Below the pieces are notes generated by a model that made no database searches, had not been told where the DNA came from, and was given only the letters and a program-made list of their open reading frames with translations. Positions 54,301 through 58,653 of a DNA stretch of 64,000 bases are shown in pieces. Location: positions 310,001-374,000 of the forward strand of contig NZ_QPMM01000007.1 in NCBI RefSeq assembly GCF_003419895.1. Reading direction: 5' to 3'. This DNA is from Chitinophaga silvatica. GTDB lineage: Bacteria > Bacteroidota > Bacteroidia > Chitinophagales > Chitinophagaceae. The stretch's first letter is position 1. The number at the start of each line of letters is the position of its first letter. The translations under genes were made by a program, and so were the position numbers.

Positions 54301-55920
54301 AACGCAGCTGCTGGTACATTTACCCTGACAAGTGCACTTGCAGCCGGAGGTATGGCGCAGGTACAAATCAACGGAACAATTGCTGCTAACTTCACAGGAA
54401 CGAGTCTTACTAATACTGTAAGCATTGCTCCTCCTGCAGGGGTAACAGATCCGGTGACTAACAATAATGATGCAACTGCTGTGACAACAGTTTCACGCAG
54501 TACCGACCTTTCTGTCAGCAAAACGGCAGACCAGCCTGAAGTAACAGCAGGAAAGGCTATCAATTATATAATTACAGTTACTAACCATGGCCCGGCAGTA
54601 TTAAATAATGGGGAGACAATCAACATTGCAGAATCATTGCCAGCGGAATTGACCAATGTAACATTCAATGCACAGGGAGGAACCTACAATGCAGCAACCG
54701 GAGCATTCCAGCTTTCTGCACCACTTCCGGTAAATGGTAATGTACAATTGCAGGTGACCGGTATAGTAGATGCAAACTTTACAGGTACGGATATCACAAA
54801 CACGGTAAGTATTACTTCACCAGTTAATGATCCTGATAATACCAATAATAGTGCTTCTGTTACTACTGGTATTGTTCCGCCGCCAAGCTTTGAAACCTGG
54901 AAAACTGTTGTTACAGAATATGGTAAAGGGCAAATCCATGCCGGAGAAAAACTGACATATACCATTTTCGTTCGTAACACCGGTAAGGTAGTTATACCAT
55001 CAGTAACCATTACTGATCCGGTTCCTGCACATACACGCTATGTCAGCGGAGGTACACTAAGTGGTAATAATGTAAACTTTACCATCAGCAATCTTGCTGC
55101 AGGCGCGGTTTCCAGCGTAACCTTCGTAGTACAGGCCGATAATAACCTGACAGGTATTTCAGGTATTTCCAATACAGCCACTGTAAGTGATGGTACTTCC
55201 ACCAAACCTACTGCAGGTTGTGATCCGGCAGCTCCAGGCTGTAATACAAATACTCCGGGAACCAACATTGCTACGGGTGGCGGTGATCTGGTGGTGACCA
55301 AAGAAATTGTAACACCACAGTCTCCATACCGCATGGGCCAAATGATTACCTACCGCATTACGGCTGTCAATAACTGGAACCAGTCATTCAACAATGTAGT
55401 AGTGGAAGATCTGCTGCCAGCCGGACTTGATCTGCCAGCTACAATGACCGCAGACAGGGGTACTACCCAAACAACGGCTACAGGTAAAGGTGTATTGTGG
55501 AATATCGGTGAACTGAAAGCAGGTGAAACATTACAGTTGATTTTGACCACCCGGATTATTGATGGTGGTGAAATAGAGAACCTGGTGAAAATAACAACCG
55601 ATGAGCCACAGAATAACCTGACCAATGATACTGCTACAGTAACTATCAGTGTAAATGGAGGTGATCTTTCCTTCCCGAATGTGTTTACACCTAACGGTGA
55701 TGGTAAAAATGAAAAATTCATAATCGGAGGTCTGGAAAAATATCCTGGTTCTTCCATCTTCATTTACAACAGATGGGGAAGTATGGTGTATCAGTCTAAA
55801 GATTACAGGAATGACTGGAATGGTAGTGGTTTAAATGAAGGAACCTACTACTATATCCTGCAAGTGAAAAAACAACAGGATACGAAAGTCTATAAAGGTT
55901 GGATACAGATATTACGATAG
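39337..55920 (+). CDS. Giant DUF11-repeat surface protein with type IX secretion (type B) C-terminus
   Basis: A 5,527-residue exported adhesin-like protein. Order: basic N-terminus and one hydrophobic segment (about 28-48); three related ~400-residue modules from about residues 80, 488 and 906, each opening PGG(V/I)xGxxLW(L/V)R and containing a lectin-like (LamG/ConA) part and an IxGIGRDD motif; a linker (about 1350-1540); about 30 DUF11-type Ig-like units (1541-5440), of which units 12-27 have an exact 130-residue period; and a gliding-motility/CHU-type C-terminal domain (FPNVFTPNGDGKNEKF, YNRWGSMVYQS, KGWIQILR), the type B sorting signal of the type IX system. Its role would be adhesion or surface motility like SprB. 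The PorP/SprF gene follows by 70 bases. No break in frame is seen across 16.6 kb. Confidence 0.93.
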   Translation: MIMQLLFNSKKKSVNPKRRKPGKGLLRTVFGISLLMTVLLVRQIAVGGLLPEIKKVWSKIKEEPIVENNKSKMFAVPGTSPGGVTGSVLWLRADDASSNNASWKDFTGNGLEATQTVAANKPTLVDDGINFNYAYTFSDKSLMTIPNSTIAGKFPFANKPRTLIAVGTSNSQTLSGGHGMMFSYGSTVSNGLGTFIGQIVGNGVAGFGAYNGGTFNAISPAGKIIQGVPRILGGRYTTGLDVILDLDGTQTAISTGSTWNTDGTQDAFVGRGSIGGSAAYWNGKTGEIILYDRALNATELQKVYSYLGIKYGITVYQGTQNYLASNGSVCWPADATYKNRITGIGRDDLQALSTKQSLNADAGEITLSLGNVIAASNAQNTGNFPNDASFFVIADNGLESTYSASVTSTKATYRTKRVWKVNKTNWVDQPITLKADLPGNNVYLLISTNPTFATINQEILLNPDKTVTLNSSLIPNGAYFAFATFAKYPGGIPGALLWLRPDIGTSSTVNNSPVSSWLDYAYNQNNATQATASLQPLYVDNPTDNVNYNPLVKFDGVDDYLNLNINRLPLGVTPKTFIGTGYVNTGGNTNKYILAYGGSTTNTGMGLGCVSTSNIGAFVGYNDYLGTTTNPFWQNGKFNDLTAVWAGNSASIFSKSLLLNNGTKTYNTATGGAMIGNAPWGANQAWNGPIGDVMVYGTNLTPADQARINTYLAIKYGYTIDQSTGRDYIATDGTTKVWTATVNTVYNKNITGIGRDDLEDLMQKQSRSINPGLHPIVGLGNIAASNKANSNSFTSDMSYLVWGDNGAANTFSMAVTGRPDVSHRMARLWKVQNTGNVGTVQIAIPKDSLPNVFTKVFLAKSSSAIIDGSSEFIPLTEANINGVDCYVTTTTLTDGQFFTYAAMASLPGGVAGNALWVRGDIGLQVNGSNQVQQWFDQSGSGNTATELRASITNSNNPIAPSADIIQTQNGINFNPVAQFSGATNKSLKGNAAVTWSNSEPLAMFFVAFPKGVPQTGMGLAGVFTTSNLSGAPAGAGRGVVVNGTAKAFSLDGNGCTPASTTSPIDVVPTVGRGVYVSSTTGLGGSTWLNGKLEATGTGCATGSDGSFFEVAGRTVDTYKGRIFNGLIAEVIVYKSALTPVQAQQIESYLAIKYGVTLNQATAQDYLAADGTTKVWDATTNSTYKNNIFGIGRDDIEKLNQKQSRSVNDAAILTVGLGTLATTNATNTNNFSSDKSYLMMGANSTAKTVQGTNIPANSCITERLTQQWKAQLTNFNAATQPLRLQFDLTGISASGTSLSDFILLIDQDGDGNFGTGTITQIPATDFANGVVGFDNVDALANGVVFTLATRYPSRTASLVPAGQVKTAANICIDGDWVYFRHPDDITKYIAAIKLNGNTIDLSKLSAVIDANQTPANIGKNVGTDYGTQLVNRFVQITYTGAALTTNGGVTVRIFQNPAEKTAAENYLSGTRAVTRPQTYNWFQYNGAINSIISTDLDATGLKNKTILTPAASGQIDGVEYVDFSGIQQLGILGGEVTSDVIYTDLAITKTDGQTTYAPGADVVYTVTVNNLSANAVTGATILDQLPVGISAANMSWSVTAVTGGAIVPANSGTGALSQQADIPGGASITYEVTIKVPSSYTGNLVNTATVTAPAATYADTNPANNSATDTDTWAPQVNLHITKSATPDPALAGREVQYTITVTNAGKSDVTGATITDNLPAGLSTTSWTATATGTNASVTPVSGTGNVSATANIPGGNSGTITIVVKGLLSPDYTGATLDNTANVASPVGITDTDPTDNVSSISTTVQKKTDLIITKINATNATIAGSPITYRITVGNNGPATATGVRIQDVVPAEVIVSSVVPAAAGTATLGTDNTSGSNIDVTATIPPGPLNYVTIEVNGTIDPAFAGTLTNTATATAAGGDPVSATRNTVISRKPALTIVKNAPASIVSGAEITYVITVENNGLSDALNANVFDQVPANISNVSWTTAVTGNAKVNGSTSGTGNAVDVHADIPAGTGNRLTITIKGTVSPAATGTIDNIASLTPSEANIALLNVIASTTVNKIPQLSINKSGPTSIAAGENILYTIHVANQGTANADNISITDNLPVGISNSSWTATANGNASVTAGSGGTGAAISVNGNIPAGSNNYITITVTGKVNPAFVGSSINNSATVNSTEAGKSWSSDVTTMINKVAAVSIIKSGPADKNAGQEIEYKLQVTNAGPSTSIGTTITDIVPASIENVTWTTSASGGASVTANGTGSGNSLNITADIPVAGVVNVLIKGNVKGDAVNVGSYLTVNNTASVAVAPGITDPDLSDNFSTRTTLISNVAELIVSKSGPERVNIGDPITYVIEVTNTGTGAVSNAQINDVIPSEVNVTNWAASPANGAIMTGAISGTTSPVNLFASFPGNQNSKVTIIVNGTVNNTANTSFTNKVVVDAGGNNKFSEVTTTVNKSTDLKIQKIGPSSIAAGEDITYTLTVTNAGPLDAPDCSISDILPADLQNVTWTAIANGTSTISSTSGSGSLNLTGDIMVGDANTITITVKGKVKANTTNSSMVNLSSVLTPGYINDYNPNNNTSNVITSIIQKPGVRIVKSGSATAIAGTGISYVLDVYNDGPSDVSNLNITDVLPADIINPKWTATTVGTATINSGSSGTTGSVLVTGSIAAGSGNKIIIMVTGTVNPAFEGTLNNVATALALPVIATPVSSNAISTIVSRITDIAVAKSANKTVVNAGEALGYTVTVTNIGPATLKSGEELSLIETLPVGLNSVIFTATGGTYDRTANTFKLTSDMAAGATVQLKIDGTVVANYNGTSITNHVEVGAPTGVTDSDPTNNTADAVASTRLEADLEVIKVADKTTVTAGDPITYTITVINNGPGAFNSGDIIKITEILPAALENVTYNPTGGTYDKTNNSFTLTGNFISGNTIQLEVSGTVAADFTGTNISNSVTVASQGVVTDPVPENNTSTASVTVVRKADLAVAKTVDKTAAKAGEAINYTVTITNKGVSTIKSGEVIKITETLPAEMLVSSYDPTGGSYDANSGAFTLTSDLPANGVVKLLIKGNVDPATLSTTMANTVVVAVPSGITDTDLSNNTATSSTTTISRVSDLAVTKTVDKTTAVAGDQITYTVTVQNKGISTLKSGEIIGLTETLPAALIVGSYTPTGGTYDATANTFTLAADLATNGVVTLVIKGNIDPATTSSSMTNTVSVTTPSGVTDSDVSNNTATSQATTISRESDLAVSKTVNKTSVVAGEAISYTVTIQNKGTSTLKSGEVIGITETLPAELVVGSYTETGGTYDATAKTFTLNSNLAKNGTVSLVINGIVNAATTSTSMINNVAVTTPAGVTDTDLSNNTATSPTTTIRRESDLEVIKAVDKTTAVAGEAITYTITITNNGTSTLRSGEVIGITETLPAELVVGSYIPTGGTYDASAKTFTLTSDLAKTGTVTLVITGKVDPATTSTSMINNVVVTAPTGVTDIDLTNNTASSDATTISRASDLAVTKTVDKTSAIAGEALTYTVTITNKGLTTLKTGEVIGVTETLPSQLVVSSYTATGGDYDATAGTFTLTGDFEKDATVTLVINGTVNATTTSTSMQNTVSVAMPAGITETDATNNTATSAATTISRSADLEVTKTVDKTSAAAGDAINYTITITNKGISSLRNGEVIGITETLPAQLIVGSYAATGGTYDATAGTFTLTSDLAKDAAVTLEIKGTIDPATTSTSMVNSVAVTAPTGVTDANSANNSATSPTTTISRKIDLSVSKTVSKASAVAGEAISYTVTIENKGISTLKSGEVIGITETLPAELVVSSYTATGGTYDATAGTFTLTSNLAKNGTVSLVINGTVNAATTSTSMVNNVAVATPAGITDTDPSNNTATSPTTTIRRESDLEVTKAVNKTTAVAGEAISYTITITNNGATTLRSGEVIGITETLPAELIVSGYTATGGTYDASAKTFTLNSNLAQTGTVTLVITGTVDPATTSTSMINKVEATVPTGVTDNDLTNNTASSAATTISRASDLAVTKTVDKTSVIAGEVLTYTVTITNNGLTTLKSGEVIGITETLPSELVVSGYTATGGVYDATAGTFTLSSNLVKDAAVTLVINGTVSATTTSTSMQNTVAVTLPTGITETDATNNTATSAATTISRSADLEVTKTVDKTTAVAGDAINYTITITNKGLSSLRNGEVIGITETLPAQLIVGSYAATGGTYDATAGTFTLTSDLAKDAAVTLEIKGTIDPATTSTSMVNSVAVTAPTGVTDANSANNTATSPTTTINRESDLAVSKTVSKSSVVAGEAISYTVTIENKGSSTLRSGEVIGITETLPAELVVSGYTATGGTYDATAGTFTLSSNLAKNGTVSLVINGTVNAATTSTSMVNNVAVATPAGITDTDLSNNTATSPSTTIRRESDLAVTKAVNKTTAVAGEAISYTITITNNGATTLRSGEVIGITETLPAELIVSGYTATGGTYDASAKTFTLNSNLAQTGTVTLVITGTVDPATTSTSMINKVEATVPTGVTDNDLTNNTASSAATTISRASDLAVTKTVDKTSVIAGEVLTYTVTITNNGLTTLKSGEVIGITETLPSELVVSGYTATGGIYDATAGTFTLSSNLVKDAAVTLVINGTVSATTTSTSMQNTVAVTLPTGITETDATNNTATSAATTISRSADLAVTKTVDKTSAAAGDPINYTITITNKGLSSLRNGEVIGITETLPADLLVGSYVATGGTYDATAGTFTLSSDLAKDAAVTLVIKGTVDPSTVNTNMVNKVVVAMPAGITETDLSNNTASSGITSIRRDIDLSVTKTADKSAVKAGEAVNYTITIQNKGISTLKSGEVLGITETLPAGFIANSYTATGGTYDANAGTFTLSGNLAQNASVTLIVHGIADPATTNTNLVNKVTVAPPVGITDTNPADNTASSAATTISRETDLAVTKTVSKTNAIVGDALNYTITITNNGIGTINSGEVIGITENLPTGFINPAYTATGGTYNAAAGTFTLTSALAAGGMAQVQINGTIAANFTGTSLTNTVSIAPPAGVTDPVTNNNDATAVTTVSRSTDLSVSKTADQPEVTAGKAINYIITVTNHGPAVLNNGETINIAESLPAELTNVTFNAQGGTYNAATGAFQLSAPLPVNGNVQLQVTGIVDANFTGTDITNTVSITSPVNDPDNTNNSASVTTGIVPPPSFETWKTVVTEYGKGQIHAGEKLTYTIFVRNTGKVVIPSVTITDPVPAHTRYVSGGTLSGNNVNFTISNLAAGAVSSVTFVVQADNNLTGISGISNTATVSDGTSTKPTAGCDPAAPGCNTNTPGTNIATGGGDLVVTKEIVTPQSPYRMGQMITYRITAVNNWNQSFNNVVVEDLLPAGLDLPATMTADRGTTQTTATGKGVLWNIGELKAGETLQLILTTRIIDGGEIENLVKITTDEPQNNLTNDTATVTISVNGGDLSFPNVFTPNGDGKNEKFIIGGLEKYPGSSIFIYNRWGSMVYQSKDYRNDWNGSGLNEGTYYYILQVKKQQDTKVYKGWIQILR
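39577..43380 (+). repeat. Three tandem lectin-like modules in the giant protein
   Basis: Each module starts with PGG-x-x-G-x-x-LW, at nucleotides 39577, 40801 and 42055 (spacing 1,224 and 1,254 bp). Each also contains the block IKYG-(I/Y/V)-T-(V/I/L), an AxDGT(T)KVW-like phrase and IxGIGRDD followed by KQS. The copies are diverged, unlike the later 390-bp repeats, so this triplication is old. Confidence 0.85.
48271..54510 (+). repeat. Sixteen DUF11 units with exact 390-bp period
   Basis: The unit opening recurs at 48271, 48661, 49051 and every 390 bases to 54121, with the next unit starting at 54511. No insertion or deletion breaks the phase over 16 units. Each unit encodes 130 residues. Confidence 0.9.
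49051..53730 (+). repeat. Higher-order repeat: three copies of a 1,560-bp block of four DUF11 units
   Basis: Units 14-17, 18-21 and 22-25 share the same order of four unit types (SDLAVSKTV, SDLEVxKA, SDLAVTKTVDKTS, ADLxVTKTVDKT). Blocks 2 (50611-52170) and 3 (52171-53730) are almost identical over about 1,080 bp, and 51073-51536 equals 52633-53096 base for base (464 bp). Confidence 0.9.
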
Positions 55921-55990
55921 GTTATCAGGAATCTCCATCAACAGATGGAGATTCCTTGTATTTCTGGTTATGTATTGAAATCATAATACT

Positions 55991-56992
55991 ATGCGCATTA
56001 ATATAAAAACATATTTCCTGGGCCTTATGCTATTGACTGGTATCAGTACCTATGCACAGCAGAATGTTCAGTTCAGCCAGTATGCGTTTAATGGATTGAC
56101 AGTGAATCCGGCCTATGCTGGTTACAAGGAAAACTGGTACCTGAACGCAGCCTACAGACACCAGTGGGCCGGCTTCCCGGGAGCGCCACGTACTGGAGGA
56201 GTATCGGTGGATGGGTTGACAAATGCCTCAGATAACAGGGTAGGAGTGGGATTACAAATGTTGTTTGATCAAACAGGGCCGCAGCAATCTGGTTCCTTAT
56301 ATGGATCATATGCCTACCGGATCCCCCTGGACGATGAAAATACGCGCCGCCTATGTCTTGGCCTTGGTGGTGGTATTACCCAATATTCCATTGATGGAAC
56401 AGCAATGGCTTTTGTAGATAATAATGATGAAACCATTCCTACTGGTAAGGTATCTAAATGGGTGCCGGATGCACGTTTTGGAATCTATTACTATACGCCG
56501 TCCTTTTATTTAGGTGCTTCCGTGATGGATCTCTTCTCATTGTATACCTCTGCTACCAGGTATTCCTGGAAAGGATATTCTTATGATGTGATCAGAAAAA
56601 CACAGCATATGTACATCACTGCCGGAACTGTAATCAACCTAAATGAATCTATGAAACTAAAGCCAAGTTTTATGATCAAGGAAGATTTTAAAGGACCTAC
56701 AAGTTTAGATCTGAATGCATTTCTCCTTCTCAGCGAAAAATTATGGCTGGGAGGATCTTATAGAACTTCAATGAAAGTCTGGAATAAGAAGAATCTGGAC
56801 CCTCGTTTACAACAGGTAAATGCTGCCAGCGCTATGGCCGAGTTTTATGCAACAGAACAGTTACGGATAGGCTATGCCTATGACCTGAATGTAAATAAGA
56901 TGGCAGGTTACCAGGGTGGCTCACACGAGATATCAATAGGTTTCCTGTTCCCATCAAAACATTATAGCATTACAAATCCACGCTATTTCTAA
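55991..56992 (+). CDS. PorP/SprF-family type IX secretion outer-membrane protein
   Basis: A 333-residue beta-barrel protein with signal peptide (about 1-22). The opening QNVQFSQYAFNGLTVNPAYAG and the following AAYRHQWAGFPGAPRT are the PorP/SprF hallmark, and the C-terminus HEISIGFLFPSKHYSITNPRYF ends in a terminal Phe. SprF-type proteins are needed for export or anchoring of the CHU-C-type (type B) protein encoded next to them. It begins 70 bases after the giant gene and is followed by a bidirectional terminator, so the two form one operon and probably one export unit. Confidence 0.93.
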   Translation: MRINIKTYFLGLMLLTGISTYAQQNVQFSQYAFNGLTVNPAYAGYKENWYLNAAYRHQWAGFPGAPRTGGVSVDGLTNASDNRVGVGLQMLFDQTGPQQSGSLYGSYAYRIPLDDENTRRLCLGLGGGITQYSIDGTAMAFVDNNDETIPTGKVSKWVPDARFGIYYYTPSFYLGASVMDLFSLYTSATRYSWKGYSYDVIRKTQHMYITAGTVINLNESMKLKPSFMIKEDFKGPTSLDLNAFLLLSEKLWLGGSYRTSMKVWNKKNLDPRLQQVNAASAMAEFYATEQLRIGYAYDLNVNKMAGYQGGSHEISIGFLFPSKHYSITNPRYF

Positions 56993-57008
56993 AGAGTTAT
57001 TTATCTAA

Positions 57009-57050
57009 ACATAAAAAAAGACGTCTCATTTGAGACGTCTTTTTTTATGT
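57009..57050. terminator. Bidirectional terminator between convergent genes
   Basis: Perfect 20-bp inverted repeat (57009-57028 with 57031-57050). The core GACGTCTCA-TT-TGAGACGTC has A-run and T-run flanks, so a U-tract follows the hairpin on both strands. It lies between the PorP/SprF gene and the convergent GT87-like gene. Confidence 0.93.
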
Positions 57051-57066
57051 AAAATTATTTCCAGTA

Positions 57067-58281
57067 TTAAGCTGCTTTCTGCAAAGGTGTTTCCAGCTGC
57101 TCGCTCATTGCTTTGGAAGCAATGAATGGCTCAATTACAATCTTCGCCCAAACTATTGTACAAAAAACTGCCTTAACAGCGTAAGGCTCCACGTAAGTTC
57201 TGGCAATCCAATAAGGGGTAATCAGATCTGTAGAAGAGAAGGAAGTAAATATTAATGTTAGCCATACCAATATCGTATTTGTACGGTTGGCCGGCTGTGT
57301 GAAATACCAGATTGCTACTCCGCTTAATGCAACAATATAGGTAGGAGATTCTCCTTTATGATTAAAGATTACTACCCAGATTAAGGCAGATGCAAGCATT
57401 GACAGGTTGAAACGGGAGTCTTTTTTATATGCCAGCCAAAGAAACGGAGCTGCATAAATTGCTGCACCAATTAATACAAATAGTTCTTTATTAATACTCA
57501 TTCCAAACCAGGTATGCCACCATCCCATAACTGATACACCAAAGGATGCGGAATAATCATTGCCTAACAGGCTACCCCAGCTTTTGTAAAGGAACATAAG
57601 CTGATCTGCAGAGATTACAGCCAATGGCATAATACCAATTACCAGCGCCCAGAATGCTGTGTAAAGTGCAGCTTTCCATTTTTCCGGATACAATAGAAAT
57701 AGAGATAAGGCAACAATTCCGAATATCTTTATATAAATCGTAACTACAAGGAGCAAAGATGCCAGCCAGATTTTTTTGTTCTCCATTGCATGCCAGGCCA
57801 ATACAAAGAAACCAGCAATAAATACATTGATCTGTGAACTGGTTAATGCAATCATCATTTCTATAGCCAGGAACAACAGCATGAAGGTTTGCTTGTTTTC
57901 TTTAACCGGTAGCTTTCTTATTGCCACAATAAATACGATCACATTCATCAGATTCCAGCAGATCAATGCCGGTAAATCCGGTAACCAGTAAAATGCCCCC
58001 ATCCATAAAGCAAAAGACGGACTGTATTTATATAAATCGTAATACTCGTCCGGATAAAGTGTATAGAGGTCCTGATTATGTATTAAATGAGCAAAGGAAT
58101 GTTTGAAGATCAGAAAGTTATTGTAACGGGTCCATTTTTCCATGTCCAGGGAAGAAAACCAGGAATGAAAGGAAATTGCTACCGCCATTGTCAGGAACAA
58201 CAAGTAAAGGTACTTCACAGGAATTCTACTAACAAAGTTGGCGATTTTTTCCCACCTGCCCGTGGTGGTCGTGCTCTGCAT
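57067..58281 (-). CDS. GT87-like (DUF2029) polytopic glycosyltransferase
   Basis: A 404-residue membrane protein with about ten helices. The region YNNFLIFKHSFAHLIHNQDLY plus YKYSPSFALWMGAFYWLPD is typical of GT87/DUF2029 polyprenol-phosphate-sugar mannosyltransferases, where the Asp/Glu of the first extracytoplasmic loop (here LDMEKWTRYNNF) is catalytic. Family members add sugars to lipid or protein glycans on the periplasmic side. Acceptor unknown. A TAGTTTTG -7 element lies about 70 bases upstream on the minus strand. Confidence 0.82.
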   Translation of the reverse strand: MQSTTTTGRWEKIANFVSRIPVKYLYLLFLTMAVAISFHSWFSSLDMEKWTRYNNFLIFKHSFAHLIHNQDLYTLYPDEYYDLYKYSPSFALWMGAFYWLPDLPALICWNLMNVIVFIVAIRKLPVKENKQTFMLLFLAIEMMIALTSSQINVFIAGFFVLAWHAMENKKIWLASLLLVVTIYIKIFGIVALSLFLLYPEKWKAALYTAFWALVIGIMPLAVISADQLMFLYKSWGSLLGNDYSASFGVSVMGWWHTWFGMSINKELFVLIGAAIYAAPFLWLAYKKDSRFNLSMLASALIWVVIFNHKGESPTYIVALSGVAIWYFTQPANRTNTILVWLTLIFTSFSSTDLITPYWIARTYVEPYAVKAVFCTIVWAKIVIEPFIASKAMSEQLETPLQKAA

Positions 58282-58653
58282 CAGTGTTTGGTTATGACAG
58301 TTAATAATCAGTTGTAGGCCATTCCTGTAAAATTCATTTCTACAGGGAAACGCAAAACTATATATTTTTCCCAGAAATAATAAAATGCCATCGCCTCTAT
58401 TTAGTTGTAGATAGCGGCCTCTGCAAGTTCATTGACTGAAATTTAAAAATATATTATACAAATATATAATTTATTAGTTCTCGTTGTATCATAAAAATTA
58501 TGTGCCGATACCAAGAATAAATCCATATTTTGCATGTCAATATAGTCTTAAGAACCATTAGACGAGCTTTTTCGTACCCCTGTTATTATTTGCGCATCAA
58601 CCCTCATACTCGTAAGCTCAATAACCACTAAAGCATAAATATTACATCAAGCT
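58282..58653. other. Divergent intergenic region (372 bases)
   Basis: Between the GT87-like gene (minus) and the GH2 gene (plus). It holds a -7 element for the minus gene at 58353-58360, a short inverted repeat CCTGTA/TACAGG (about 58324-58346) and an AT-rich tract (about 58440-58480). For the GH2 gene no exact promoter element was found. No RNA gene was recognised. Confidence 0.5.
58353..58360 (-). promoter_or_regulatory. -7 promoter element of the GT87-like gene
   Basis: On the minus strand this reads TAGTTTTG, an exact TAnnTTTG match, about 72 bases before the start codon at 58281. No clear -33 was found. Confidence 0.45.

Larger units (their letters stand above)
43960..55660 (+). repeat. 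Array of about 30 DUF11-type Ig-like repeat units
   Basis: Each unit carries a (D)LxVxK opening, AGxxIxYTxTVxNxG, a TETLP- or DxLP-type phrase and a closing SNNTA. The first nine or so (43960-47490) are diverged, about 115-130 residues long; later ones are nearly uniform. The count was made by eye from the openings. Confidence 0.88.

Noticed and set aside
48447-54563. Many long open frames on the minus strand inside the giant gene, spaced by multiples of 390 bp
   Set aside because: They recur with the period of the plus-strand repeat and have no start signals or family match; they are shadows of the repeated coding sequence.
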